Shown here piece after piece: positions 33,460 through 45,700 of a stretch of 64,000 nucleotides of DNA (position 1 is its first letter; the number at the start of each line of letters is the position of its first letter). The stretch is from Atkinsonella hypoxylon (taxonomy: Eukaryota; Ascomycota; Sordariomycetes; Hypocreales; Clavicipitaceae), in NCBI GenBank assembly GCA_000729835.1, contig JFHB01000025.1, positions 186,001 to 250,000 of the forward strand, given 5' to 3'. Position numbers and translations under genes: made by a program. Under the pieces are notes generated by a model, which had not been told where the DNA came from, searched no databases, and saw only the letters and a program-made list of their open reading frames with translations.

Positions 33460-35204
33460 TGAAACACGATTAAACATCTACATCTTTCCCTCTCTCTTGT
33501 CTTCATCTCTTTCTTGTCCCAAGATAGACGTGTGTTTTGAACACAATTGCAAAAAGGGTTATGGGCTTGGCTAAGCCGTGTTGGAATGATATCATCTGTT
33601 AGAGATATGGTAAAATGTACTAAGCGAATTTCAAATTGATTTCAATCTTAAAAAAAAACAGAATAATAAACAAGAGTCTCTGAAAAACTGCGTGTCGCGG
33701 ACCAAATGGAACTACATGTTGGGGTGCTTTCAACACGATCAACCTCCCCTGGCCCAAAGACAGGACATGGAAAACGAAATGGTATCTGGTAGCGAAGCAC
33801 CTTCGTTTGTTCACGTGAAAACAAAAAAAGTGTAGTGCCTTTGCAAAACCACCCGCAATGTCGCAATCTTGACCCTCCAGTTCGTCAATTGCGGGACGAG
33901 ATTAAGTTATACATACGGAATACATCCACTTCGCGTGGTGTAAGAAGGAAAGGAAGAGTATCAAGGCTGCCGTGCCGTGCACATGTCTCGTGCCAGACTT
34001 CCCGCGCCCGTGTGCCATTCATTTCATTTATTCTGGAAAACAGCAACAAGCACGAGCACGAGCACGAGCACGAGCACAGTGCGGCTCCTGTACGCGGCTA
34101 CCGTGGCACACGGCTGCACGGCTGCACGGCTGCACAGGCCACCCTCCTTGAACTTCACGCTAGTCTAGCATTGCTAAGAACATCTTTGTACTAGAGTAAT
34201 GGTTCTTGAGTTCTGTTATCAACTACTCCGTAGATGTGGCGTGTTACTGGTAGTAGGAATATGGTTGTGCTGGGTGCGCTGGAGGGTTAGCCAGAAAAGG
34301 GGGATTATAGAAGTATCTCTACAGACAAAATGGCTGGGCAGGTACGTGGGCAGGTACGTACATCTTCCGCTTTAGGCTATTATTAGGTTCAAGGTTCAGT
34401 TGATGCGTGTATTTACGCAATACTCCTTCTCCATTTGCCAAGCTTGCCGATAAGCTCCAATTAAACTGCATATGATGTGGCAAGATAAGAGAATTGACTT
34501 GACTTGATCAGCCTTTTTGTGGCAGACGCCAATGATGCCTGCTCCGTCACGTACCAAGCCTAGTGTGGTGGAATTAGAATATATTAACTAGCCAAACCCG
34601 CTGATGATGACAAAAATGGACTTTGGTGTCGCGTCGAGACAGCGAAATGACGCCATCTAATCCATTGGGGCCTTAAGGGCCTCGACCCCCCTCGGCCCTC
34701 GGCCTCACTGTGCGCGATAGCTCGAGCACGGACCATCATGGATCATGGGGTTGAGCGGGAGACGCCGGCGTGTGGAGTGGGCTTGGCTGGGGGCCTGCTT
34801 GTCGGCTCATCAATCACTCACTACGCGGCTGGGCTGAATGTCGTCCTTGGCTTTCGCTCGGAGGCTGGCTGGCTGGCTGGCTGGCTGGCAACACTTCGTC
34901 CAAAAGAAGGAAGGAGGAGGAGGAGGGAGGGAAGGAGGAGCTGGTGGTTGATGGAAGAACAAGATAGACAGCAGGAGCAGAAAGAGACTTTTAACACCAA
35001 CCTCTCTCGCCGTCGTCGTCGTCGTCGTCGTCGTCTTTGTCGACTCCTTCGAGACAGCATCTCGACCAGACCATGCGCACGTCGTCCACGTCCACGTCCA
35101 CGTCCAATCCGCATATCCGCCCAACAGCATTGCCCACCTAATTCCACGGCGAAGTTCCCATCCCCATCGTGAAGCCCGAGATCTCTCCATCCTCCCGCGT
35201 CAGC
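33460..35204. other. Intergenic region with many short tandem repeats
   Basis: No gene is recognised. Tandem tracts include GAGCAC-type repeats at 34049-34078, GGCT repeats at 34864-34889, a GGA-rich block at 34912-34937 and (CGT)n at 35009-35033. The last lies about 180 bases upstream of the permease start and is probably in its 5' leader. Confidence 0.45.
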
Positions 35205-36937
35205 ATGGTCGAACGACGTGTCTCGGCCAGCGCTGCGGCCGACCAGGCGCTTGCCAGTCTTGGCTACACGAGCGAACTGCCCCGGAGTCTCAGCATGATG
35301 AGCATCCTGGGCCTCTCCTTTGCCATCATGGCTGTGCCGTACGGCATCTCAACCACCATCTACATCACCCTCAACAACGGCCAATCCGTCTCCATCCTCT
35401 GGGGCTGGGTCCTCGTCTCTCTCATCTCCGTCTGCATCGCCGCCTCTCTCGCCGAGATCTGCGCCGTCTATCCAACTGCCGGCGGCGTCTATTATTGGTC
35501 TGCCATGTTGAGCACCCGCAAATGGGCTGCCGCCGTGAGTTTCGTCGACGGCTGGCTCACTCTCGTCGGCAACTGGACCGTCACTCTGTCCATCAACTTT
35601 GGCGGTGCCCAGTTGATTCTCAGCGCCATCACCATTTTCAACCCGGACTACGATGCCACCCGATGGCAGACGGTGCTGTGCTTCTGGGCCGTCACCTTGG
35701 TTTGCGCCTTGATCAATGCCTTTGGCTCGAGATATCTGGATCTGATCAACAAGATTTGCATCTACTGGACTGCGGCCAGTGTTCTCATCATCTTGGTTAC
35801 CATCCTGGTCATGGCGCCAGAGAGGCATTCTGCAGCGTATGTCTTTGGACACTATGATGCTTCATCCAGTGGCTGGCCTACCGCATGGTCTTTTTTCGTT
35901 GGATTACTCTCTCGTGAGTCATGGTTCCTCCACTGTTTTTAAAATACAAACTGTCCGCCTGCAGGAGCTGCTGCATAAATATATTCAAATATATACATTG
36001 TACATGTCCGTCTTATGGCAGGACACAACTGACATCTCATCTGCTAGCCGCCTACGTCCTCACCGGTTACGGCATGGTAGCTGCCATGTGCGAAGAAGTG
36101 CAGAACCCAGAGCGTGAAGTTCCCAAGGCCATCGTGCTCTCCGTCGTCGCCGCCGGTATTACTGGCGTCGTCTTCATCATCCCCTTGCTCTTCGTCATGC
36201 CCGACATCAGCGCACTGCTCAAGGAAGCCCAACCCATTGGCCTGCTGTTCAAGACCGTTACTGGCTCAAGCGCTGGTGGCTTCGGTCTGCTGTTCCTGAT
36301 TTTGGGCATCATGATGTTTGCAGGAATCGGCGCTTTGACTGCAGCCTCGCGATGCACGTACGCCTTTGCTCGTGACGGGGCCATTCCTGGCTACCACCTG
36401 TGGTCCAAGGTCAACAAGAAGCTCAATATGCCTGTCTGGGCCCTTATTCTGTCCACCCTCGTCGACTGTCTCCTCGGCTGCATATATTTCGGATCCGTCT
36501 CCGCCTTCAACTCCTTCACCGGTGTTGCCACCATCTGTCTAGGCATGTCATACTGCGTCCCCGTCCTGGTGCTTCTTGTCCGCCGCAGAGAAGCCGTCAA
36601 GCATTCTCCTTACTCCCTAGGCAAATTCGGAGCCGTCATCAACATCATTTGCGTCGTGTGGATCCTTGTCGCCCTTGTCATCTTCTGCATGCCCGTTACA
36701 CTACCCGTCGAAGCCACCACGATGAACTACGCCTCTGTCGTGTTTGCAGGATTTGCTACCATTGCCATAGTTTGGTACATTGTCTATGCGCGCCGCAACT
36801 TCTACGGCCCGCCTGTGCTGGCCAGAGACGAGACCGTTGTTCCCGGCGTTGCGCAGGCGCATCGCGGATTGGAGGCTAACATGGGCACAGGGTCAAACAC
36901 GCCTGAGCTGTCGTCGGAGAAAAACCGCATGGATTAG
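35205..36937 (+). CDS. APC-family amine/choline or GABA permease
   Basis: Two exons (35205-35913 and 36048-36937), split by a 134-base intron (donor GTGAGT, acceptor TGCTAG), encode 532 residues. The ATG at 35205 is preceded by CAGC. The family is fungal APC permeases of the Hnm1/Uga4 type, importing choline, GABA or amino acids with protons. Visible markers are LGYTSELPRSLSMMSILGLS at the start of span 1, the AEICAVYPTAGGVYYWSAML segment, and GLLSPAYVLTGYGMVAAMCE across the splice junction followed by EEVQNPEREVPKAI. There are about twelve membrane spans, with hydrophilic ends (SSEKNRMD tail). Substrate is uncertain among choline, GABA and polyamines. Confidence 0.9.
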
Positions 36938-37498
36938 TGTGTATCATTTTAGTTATAGTATCACCTCGTATAGCACACAGCTGTCATAATATGTGCACTT
37001 TTAAATCGAGTAGATCTCAAGCTTCCCAAGCTTTAGTTGGGTCCCTCTCAATGCTGATATACATACTCTGTCTCCTTCTGTTGACGATCCTTCTCCACAT
37101 TTCTTTCTCCTCTCTCCATCCTAGTAGTTATTCCCGTCTGTTTTTGCCAAGTTTTCTCCTCATAGTCCGTCCTGAATGGATACCTCACCGCCTGGATGTG
37201 GACCATCACGTACGCCCCTCATAGCTTGATACATCTCGGTGTCTTTTTTATTTTGGGCTAGATGAAAAGAATGCAACCGTATCAAATGAAGTTGGTACTG
37301 AATCCTTCAGACAATATCACCAGGATTTTCAAAACATCCATGGTTTCCTTGGAGGTGATATATTTGTGAAACGTGCCCATTTATATATACAAGGATCAGG
37401 GGAAAAACAAAAACCCCAAGGTTACATTACATCACTTGTTTTTCCAATACAGTTTTCCCTCCATCGTAGATTCCCTTCATGTCGGCCTCGACCACAGC
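36938..37498. other. Convergent intergenic region
   Basis: This holds the 3' ends of the permease gene (plus) and RRB1 (minus). No gene is seen. Confidence 0.45.
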
Positions 37499-39015
37499 TC
37501 ATACGCTAATGGTCCGGAAAACGCTGAACTGCTCGCCTGTAGCCACCAAACTGCCCGTGATCTGAGGATGCCAGTGCACCTCCTTGGCGTCCTTGAGATA
37601 ATGCACGAACAACAACTGTGGAGGCACGTCCTTGACTCCTGCCGTGTCTTTGCTCTCTTCGTCATCCAGCTCGACGGCCAAATCCCAGAGAGTGACGGTG
37701 TCATCGCCCGCAGCAACAGCGACGATGGAGTCATCGGTGGGATGCCACTCCAAGCTGGTAATCTGCTCCTTGTGGAAGCCAAAGCTCGCGAGAGGCTGGG
37801 GCTTGTCCGGGTTGGTCTTCCACTGACGCAGATCCCAGACGGCCCAGGTGCCGTCGTCGGCGCCCGAGGCCAGCAGATGGCTGGTTTGGCGGGACCACGA
37901 CATGACGTTGACGTCGTAGCTGGAGACTTGCACGGTGATGGCGGGCTTGCGCGACTTGGAGCGGATGTCCCAGATGCGGATGGTGCCGTCGCTCGATGCC
38001 GATGCGAAGACGGACTGTTCGGACGGCGACCACTGGATCTCCTCGACGCTGCTGGTGTGGCCTTGGAAAGGCCGGTTGTCGGTGACCCAGCCGCCGCCGT
38101 CGGTGCGCGTGGTGACGTAGATGAGACCGTCGTTGTCGCCGGTGAGGAGCTTGCCGCCTGGTACTGTGGGCGACCAGTCGACCGCGTAGCCCTCCGTCTT
38201 GTGGGCGCGAATGGTGGAAATCGGCTTGTTTTGCTGGGCGGTGATGGTGCTGCCCGGGTTGTCGAAGGAGGCGAGGTGGGGAGTAACATCGTGGATGAAG
38301 ACGTTGCTTGACTCGGTCATGGTGGCAGTCAATGTCGTTGCCAGGCGGCCTGGCTCGCTGCCGGGAATCTGGTGCGCTCGGATTCGATTGGTCGTCGAGC
38401 TGAGAGGGATCGACCTGCTCTCCAAGATTGGGTCGGCGTCTTCGTCGTCATCATCGTCGGATTCCTCGTCCTCCTGCCTGTCCATCCTGCTCAGCCCGCT
38501 GAACTTGTTGACCAGCAGCTGGTTGTCCGAAGCCCGGGCCGTCTCAGCCTGTGTCCCAGCAACCATGTACATGGTGGCAGGGTACGCCTTTCGGTCATCG
38601 CCCAGGGCGTCGCGCACGATGTCGAAAGAGAGGCAGGGCCATGGGGTGCTAAGGTTGTGCAGCATCTCGTACGTCGACAGGTCCGGTGCCAGCGTTTGTC
38701 CGGGCTCGAGCTTGTTCCGCCCGACGATGAAGGTTCCCTGGTCTACTTCCATGGCGGCTACAGCGAACATTCAGCTTCGGGCCATCGGGCACACAGTCCA
38801 TGACAGAACAACTCACCGGCCTTTTCCTCCGCCTCGCGCTCCGCGTCAGGCCGGCCATCCACACCAGCCTCGAAGATGTCGTCCTCGCTCTCGAACTCGT
38901 CCTCGAACTCGTCTTCGAATTCGCCCATTTCCTTGTCATCGATATCCATGGCCTCGGGGCGATCGCCGCCCTTGAGAGGGCCATTGCCGTTTTCGTCGGC
39001 CACCCGCTTCGACAT
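37499..39015 (-). CDS. RRB1: Glutamate-rich WD repeat protein Rrb1/GRWD1
   Basis: This is the dedicated nuclear chaperone of ribosomal protein L3 (Rpl3) needed for 60S subunit assembly. Two exons (38817-39015 and 37499-38757) with a 59-base intron (GTGAGT donor) give 485 residues. The first exon encodes a strongly acidic segment (MGEFEDEFEDEFESEDDIFE) and the second begins AMEVDQGTFIVGRNKLEPGQ, the conserved CAF1C/H4-binding-like entry. A second acidic stretch (EESDDDDDEDADP) follows, then WD40 repeats such as VDWSPTVPGGKLLTGDNDG, VEEIQWSPSEQSVFASASSD with IRIWDIR, and ITSLEWHPTDDSIVAVAAGD. The end is QFSVFRTISV. Length and order match the family. No anomaly is seen. Confidence 0.95.
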
Positions 39016-39187
39016 AGTGCGTTGTTGTTGTTTGGGTGATGCGACCACTTACCGGCTCGCGGTGGGCAGATTTTTTTTTTTTTTCTGGCTCTTGGACGGA
39101 CGAAGGGCCCCCGCTATCGCCTTGGAAGTTGAAGCTGTGGCGGGGTAGATTGTGGCTGGTTCTCGGATGTGGGGTTCCAGGGGGCTC

Positions 39188-39535
39188 CAGTAAATCTCAG
39201 GTCCAACCTATTTGCGTGAGGGTCCAGGTGGGGCAAATTTTGGGGCAGAATACATATACTCAGCATATACTAATCACATAGTGTTAATTTTTATTAAGAG
39301 GCTAAGATCGCTTATGCTTTACCATAGTACTAGGATATATAGTATTACTAGGCATATACCTAGTATATACTGTGCATATGCTGTACATATATAGCCTATA
39401 TAATATAATCTCTCTCTTCTTATATAGGGCGTGTATATGCTGAGCATATGCTCAAATCTTCACCGCCTGCCTAATTAGGCTTCCTTTGGCCCCACCTGGG
39501 CCCTCACGCAAATGGGTTGGACCTGAGATTTACTT
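39188..39535. mobile_element. MITE, full copy D with about 48-base inverted termini
   Basis: The left end CAGTAAATCTCAGGTCCAAC and the following GCGTGAGGGTCCAGGTGGGG are mirrored at the right end (CCCCACCTGGGCCCTCACGC, then GGACCTGAGATTTACT), with only a few mismatches. The interior is A/T rich and shares CATATACTAATCACA and CTTCACCGCCTGC with copy C. It lies between the RRB1 promoter and the virus-like region. No target-site duplication was identified by eye. Confidence 0.85.
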
Positions 39536-39619
39536 TGTTCCCCTCGGATGTCAGTGTAGTCCGTAGAGCTTGATGAAAGCCAGTGCTGGAAGGACCGGTT
39601 TGACCACCACGTGTAGGTA

Positions 39620-41078
39620 GATTGGTACCATTAGTGCCGGCACCAGCTCGGACGGAACGGCGTCCGTCACCATTATCGTGAACGAGGATGGGGAGGAGCA
39701 ACAGCGGCGGCCCCGGCAACAACGGAGGCGAGGAGGAGGAGGAGGGCATCGGCATTGACATGCACAGGCACGGTAGCAATGTGTGGTTCTACGACGACTT
39801 CCCGTGTATGGGCCCAGCGTTCAACGAGCTCCCGGAGACGGACAAGCACATGGTTAGGTGGGCGGTCGAGGGAGGTCGGTGGTCGTGAGGGACATGACAT
39901 ACTACGTCTACTGCAGGAACATGGCCCCGTGGTGGCAGATGGAGCCAGCGACGGCCTCGCAGGAGTTGTTGGAGGTGGCCGGCATCAATGCCCCAGCGAA
40001 CTACGCAGCGGCGCTTAGGATGGTCTACCTGCTGCTGACCAGAGTCGCCTTCTCGTTGAAACCTATACAGCAGAGCGTGTGTATCGACACTTACAGACTT
40101 AAGTTCGAGATTGAGTACACTGGAGACGGACCGATCGTTAAGTTTAAGCCTCACGAGCTCGTGATCGACAACGAGAGGGGCGAGGAGCACAGGAGGATGT
40201 ATATGTTCGTGACAGCGCCGATCATCTTGACCTTCCCCTTCCAGGTACCTGTTGTCTAGATCCCGGACTTGGAGGGTGAGATCATCAACAACATTCTTCT
40301 GCCCCTGAGGGACGATTAGAAGCTCGACTTGCTGTGGCGCTTGGGCAAGGCCCTGACGGACCCGGTTGGGAGTCCGTCGGTCATCATCTTCTGGGGACCC
40401 ACTAGCGATGAGGGCAAGACCGTGTTGGCCTTGAACATCAGCAGGATATTCGGCACGGCCGCTCAATGGACGGTCACTGACTTGATCGGAAAGAACTCCA
40501 AGTGACCGGATACTGAGACGGTGATGGAGCTGGCCGAGAAGAGGTTGATCATCTGCGACGAGTGTGACATCGAGGATGACATGAACTACAACAACGTGAA
40601 GAGGTGGACGTCCAATGCCCCGGTCCAGTCCAAGGGCGTCTCTGCGTATCTGTCGCAGACCATCATCGGCACCACAAGCAAGCTCGGGTTCTTGAAGACC
40701 GGCTCGATCAACAACAGCATCGGCAGGAGAGTCATCATCTACAGGATGAACAAGAGGTTGGGGAGGCTCAAGCCCTTTCCCGAGGAGTCCATCACCAACG
40801 ACGTCAGGTTGCAGTTCATCAGCTTGGCCCTGTCGGTATCCGACTGCTATGAGAGGGCGCCTGTGTCGTTGGAGATCGCCTTGGAGACCGAGTCCAAAAA
40901 GAGTGTGAACTACGTCACGGCCGGGGTGATTATAGACCCGCTCGCCACGGAGCAGGACTGCAGGGCCGCCACGGGCTTGATGGCCATCAAGACCGGCCGT
41001 TCATAGTCGGGATCAAGGTCATTAGGCCCACTCTGTCGCCAGTGGTCGGGAGTACGTGGCATTGATGCACTGTTCTTT
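39620..41078 (+). pseudogene. Virus-like D5/SF3-type primase-helicase, broken, foreign codon use
   Basis: A long plus-strand coding signal continues in one frame from about 39870 to 41006. It is broken by stops at about 40258 (TAG), 40318 (TAG) and 40504 (TGA), with probable frameshifts near 39870 and 40998. The helicase core is visible: a Walker-A-like segment IIFWGPTSDEGKT (one residue longer than the usual spacing), a Walker B RLIICDECDIEDD, then VKRWTSNAPVQSKG and QTIIGTTSKLGFL at the places of the D5-type motifs. An N-terminal acidic and Gly-rich part lies in other frames (39620-39870). Arginine codons are 17 AGG, 3 AGA and 2 CGN, unlike neighbouring genes. This looks like an integrated viral or plasmid replication gene. 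The source group is unknown; function in the fungus is not expected. Confidence 0.6.
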
Positions 41079-41639
41079 CTGGTCGCAATTCGCTCTGTAG
41101 TTAATGGCTGGCTGAATTTCGCCTGGCAGCTTACTAAGCCGCCACGGCACTTAAATCACGTCATCGCGCCTGACACATCGTACAGTTCAGTCAACCAGGC
41201 GTCATTTGTAATCCCCGTAGCCATCGAGCAATGCACGTTGCAAAGCGTGGAGCATTTCCATTCGCTCTTGATGGCATCATCGCGGCCTCCCGACATGCGC
41301 ATGACGGGACCGTACTGCATGCATAATCAAAATGCATCTGCAGCTCGTTGGGTCCTATTTTCACTTTGACTTAAGGTTCAATCAAGTCGTGACCTCCACA
41401 GCCTTAAACTGGCTACTCACATTAATTATATAATATAATAAGAAATCCCTATCCATCACCCCAACCTCGAATTTCAAAACCACCACAACAACTGAAAACC
41501 CCCCCACCTTCCCAGCTCGTCGAATTTTCCAATCCAAACACCTTCCTCACTACTCGTCGATTCCATTCCAATCGTACTTTCTTTCTACCATCCTTTATAT
41601 TTATTATTTTATTTTTATTTTTCCAACAAGTAGCCCGCC
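41079..41639. other. Upstream region of the thioredoxin gene
   Basis: No gene is seen. Just before the start lies a C/T- and A/T-rich leader (41455-41635) with long pyrimidine runs, typical of highly expressed fungal promoters. Confidence 0.45.
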
Positions 41640-42038
41640 ATGCCCATCATAACCATCACCTCCAAGTCGCAATTCGACGACCTCGTCACAGCAACCCCCT
41701 ACGTCGCCGTCCAAGCCAGCGCAACCTGGTGCGGCCCATGCAGAGTCATCTCTCCCATATTCACCGCGCTCTCCGACTCGCACGGCATCGAAAACACCTT
41801 CGTCTTCGCCAAGTTCGACACCGACGAGGTCCCCGACCTTGCCTCCGACCTGGGCGTCAGGTCCCTCCCCACATTCCTCTTCTTCGAGAAGGGCAACAAG
41901 GTCAAGGGCGACCAGTCCGCCCTCAGCGTTACCGGCGCCAACCCTCCTGCGCTGAAGGCTGCGGTCGCGGAAGTCTCGGAACGGGCCAAGGCGAACCCTG
42001 TGGGCAGCTCGGCTGGGGAGCAATATGGAGGATTATGA
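41640..42038 (+). CDS. Thioredoxin
   Basis: This is a single-exon, 132-residue thioredoxin, a small dithiol reductant in the cytosol. The active site is ATWCGPCRVISP at about residues 28-39, and the cis-proline lies in VRSLPTFLFF near 75-84. FAKFDTDEVPDLASDLGV has the usual central strand and helix. The start MPIITITSKSQFDDLV lacks a signal or presequence. A C-terminal tail of about 25 residues (ERAKANPVGSSAGEQYGGL) extends beyond the minimal fold, as in several ascomycete thioredoxins. The start is preceded by GCCCGCC, a good context. The gene converges on the WDR44-like gene. Confidence 0.93.
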   Translation: MPIITITSKSQFDDLVTATPYVAVQASATWCGPCRVISPIFTALSDSHGIENTFVFAKFDTDEVPDLASDLGVRSLPTFLFFEKGNKVKGDQSALSVTGANPPALKAAVAEVSERAKANPVGSSAGEQYGGL

Positions 42039-42738
42039 AAGTAACTGGTCGGCTCATCTGTCGTCGGTCACATATTGCTTTTCCTGGCGGATTTCCGGTG
42101 CTGTTTTTTGCATAAGACGCGTGGTTCTATGCATGAGACGTGTCGAAATTGGTCCGAGGTGCTGAGATATCCTGCTGTCGTGCGATATCGATGTGCAACG
42201 CGCTTTTTTTTTGGAAACAAAAATTTATTTTTTTTGACCGTCGTTTGTTTTCCAATGAGATAAGATGGGCGGGAATTGAAAATCCTTATAACGGACAAGC
42301 AAAGGGACACGGCATAATGTGCACGACACTAACAAAAAATTTTCGTTTCTCTTTCGGACTTGTTCACCATAAGAGCTTTAGACAGGAACTAAAATCATCA
42401 AACACAATTGGAAAATCTTGTTCCTGGTATAATAGTCCTCATCACACGAGGAGCATCATTTTGTCCTGCGTTCATGAGCCATGCTTCATGTATTCTGTCC
42501 ATTGTTGGCTTATGCTGTATATGACATAAAGGGGAGTTTGTGTTTGTGTGGCGCATGGGTATACCAATATATGCGCCTTCGAGTTATAAGAAATGCCATT
42601 CACCGCTTTGATAAACTCCGCGTTGCCCCATGAATCATATTCGCTTTCCCTCTCGTTCTGAGTATTCAAAGAAACCGTCACAATCCCTCCATGTATACAT
42701 GACACGACTGTAAGATGAGCTCAGCAAATACCCTTCCG
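42039..42738. other. Convergent intergenic region
   Basis: This holds the 3' ends of the thioredoxin and WDR44-like genes; no gene is recognised in it. Confidence 0.45.
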
Positions 42739-45700
42739 CTATCCAGTCGCTGTTCCACACGTCCGACACTGCAACCCTGTCTGGCCTTTTGAAACACGCT
42801 TTATCCTTACATCGCGCCCTCCACATTCTCGACAAGTCGGCCTCTCGCCCCCATCAGTCGAGTCAGCATCAACTTCGGCCACGTCCGAATCTGTCCGCTT
42901 TTTCCCACCCGCGACACGAGTTGACAGTAGTTCTGCGCCTTTCGCTATGTTCTCCATTAAATCTGAGTCGCTCACCTTTGCCCTTGGTGATGACATGGGA
43001 CCGTGCGATCGGCGACGTTCAGTCCTCTCGTCACCCTTTAGTCGTCGTATGTCGTTAGCGGCCAAACTTCGACGGCTGAAGGCCTTGTCACTTGGTTTAA
43101 GTTTGTTGTCTGCCTCTTCGGTGCCAGGGTCATTCTTGTTGTCGCCTGCAATTGCAGGGGAATTCGCGTTTAGTGAATACTTCAAGCCGGATATATTAGG
43201 CTTCCACCGGCTGAGATTCCAAAAACTGCTTTCTACTCTGTCATTTTCGCCAGACTCTGAAGCGCTAATTAAACTAAAGCTCGGTGTGGGAGGTATCGAC
43301 GAATCCCGTTCCCCGTATCCTCGTAATGAAGTTCGTCCCGTGTGGATGCTGCTAGTGGGACTCGCCGGGTTGTTTGTACGGCTCGCGAGACTAGAAGTGT
43401 ACGGCATTCTCCGGGCTTCCAACGCCAGGGTCGCAGCTGAAGAATTCATAGACATGCGACTCGGTTTCATTGGCGACAGTGATCGCTCGCTTGATCCGGT
43501 CACGAGACTCCTGCTGGTTCTGCCTTCGACATCTTGGCGCCAGCTCATAATCCTGTCAGATGTTGGTTGTGCCTGCTGAGATGTTGATCCCAAATTGAGT
43601 GAACCACGTCGAGAGTGAATTCGGCTACCTGTGCTCGTTCTTGTCGCAATGCTGGCGGACCGCCCAAGCCCAGTTAGTCTGCCCGAGAATCTTGACGATG
43701 TCTCCCATACGCTTTGCTGCCTTTTAGTATAAGCACAATCCTGCCGAAAGACCTTAATTGTGCCGGTTCGATCCGTGGTAATGATTATGTTGCCGTCTAG
43801 GTGTTTCGATCTTTCGATATACGCTGGAGTTTCTCCGGGTTTCTTCAAGCTGATGGCGCTTTCCGTTTGCCCACCGTCGGACAACTTGCTCTGGCTCGCA
43901 TTCTTCTCCTCCAAACTCAAAAGCATGACTGGCGGTGGATTGCACAGATCGTAAATAGGATCTCCGGAAGCTCCAAGCAGCTGTCTAGTTTTGACCGGAG
44001 CGACAAGAGCAGTAGTAACCACCTCAGGATGAGCATCGAAACACTCGTATGGTTGCTTATCTTTGAAGTCGCTGTCAAGCTCCGCGGTGCTCCATATATA
44101 GGCCCTACGGTCTTCGCTTCCAGAAATCACATAAGTGCCGTCGTCGCTGAATCGAGCGTGGATTTGGCTGGATTGGTTTTCCAGACCGCGGAATTTGACC
44201 TCCAGCATTCCTGTCCTCATGTTGTATATCCTTACACGGCTGTCGTTTGAGCTGATAAGTACTTTCACATCTTGCTCTCCGTCTTCGGATCGGAAAATGG
44301 CCGTTTCTATGCCTGTAATCTTCCTTCCCTTTGCGTTTTTGCCCCTCGACGACCGGACGTGTATCTGCGTCTGAAGTTGAAGGCCTTCTGTCTCATAAAA
44401 CAAGCACAAGCCGCTCAGCAACCCGCAAATAGCAACTTTGCCATCGGGGGAGAATGCTACGGCTGTGATAAACTCGTTGGCAGCTGCTGAGAATGCTACG
44501 GATTTGTCCGGTATACTCCACAGGCGCAGCTGTGCGTCCAGTGAACCTGCCAGGAAGAAACGGTCGTCGGTGGGATGGAATGCGATCGACGTGACGAGGT
44601 CACTGTGCTTGAACGTACAAAGGCATTCAGGTCGACTCATATGCCACAAGCATACTGTTTTATCCATGGAAGAAGACAACAAAAAGTTGTTCTTGCTCCA
44701 GCTTAATGCTAACACTTCACCTGTGTGGCCTTGGAATTCTCGAGATGGCTTTGCTCGAAAGACGGGAGCGCTTAGCCTTTCTCCGTCACCTCGATTGCCA
44801 TTTTCTTCTTCCTCTTCATAGAGCTTCCGCTCTTCGGGTGAGGATAACACCGAGAACACTCTCACAGTTTGGTCTTTTCCTGCTACTGCAAGGTAGCGGC
44901 CATCGACACTGAATTCAGCGGCCCAGATCGCATCGCCCGACTTCAAGAGTTTTGATCCAACTGCAGTGGCGGGCTCACGGCTACGGGATTCGTCTTCAGA
45001 GGCTCGTTTCGCTCCAAGAAGCTCTTGAGCAAGAAACATGTGGTTGAAGTCGCGAGATTTCTTGTTGTACGGCTTCACGCGAATGTAACGGGGCGGTTCT
45101 CTATGAAGTGGAATATAACCTCCTCCAGCTCCAACAACTGAAGTCAAAGCCCTAGCGGTGCTGCCATCTGTTCGGAGCTCGCTTAGATCAGAATCGGAGT
45201 CATGCATGACATCATCCTTTTTCCAAGCGCCGCGGAGGGCCAGGCGGCTCAGAAATGACGATCCCTTCCTATGCCAGCATGAAATGTGAGCATTTTGCAG
45301 GTTATTCTCGGGCTCGTTTATATCCAATACAAACTAGAACCCACCTTCGATGTTCTCGGCTCGGATCTGTGAGAGAATTAACACCTTTAGCTTGGCTATC
45401 AGTGCTTTGTCTGCGCAAAGTATCCTGCGTGGGGCTGTCTGCTCGTGCTGAATGCAACAATCGTTGGGCAATGGTCGGTTCCGAGATACTGTTCGTTCTC
45501 AAGTATATTTGCTGAGCATCAATAGATCGGCTCGAGTTAGTCAGTCAGTTGCATCATGGCCAATCCTCATACTTTTCGGTGACGGACAAAGAGACGCACC
45601 GTACTCAATGGATCAAGTCCAGAACTGACAGGAGAAATGGCTGAGGACTGTTTTGCTAATGGTTTAGGCTCCTTCTCCTTGCCAGTTTGAGAAGTGCCTG

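Noticed and set aside
37373..38311. 312-codon plus-strand frame and a 270-codon minus-strand frame over RRB1
   Set aside because: Both are shadows of the RRB1 second exon, which has a full WD40 protein in the third frame.
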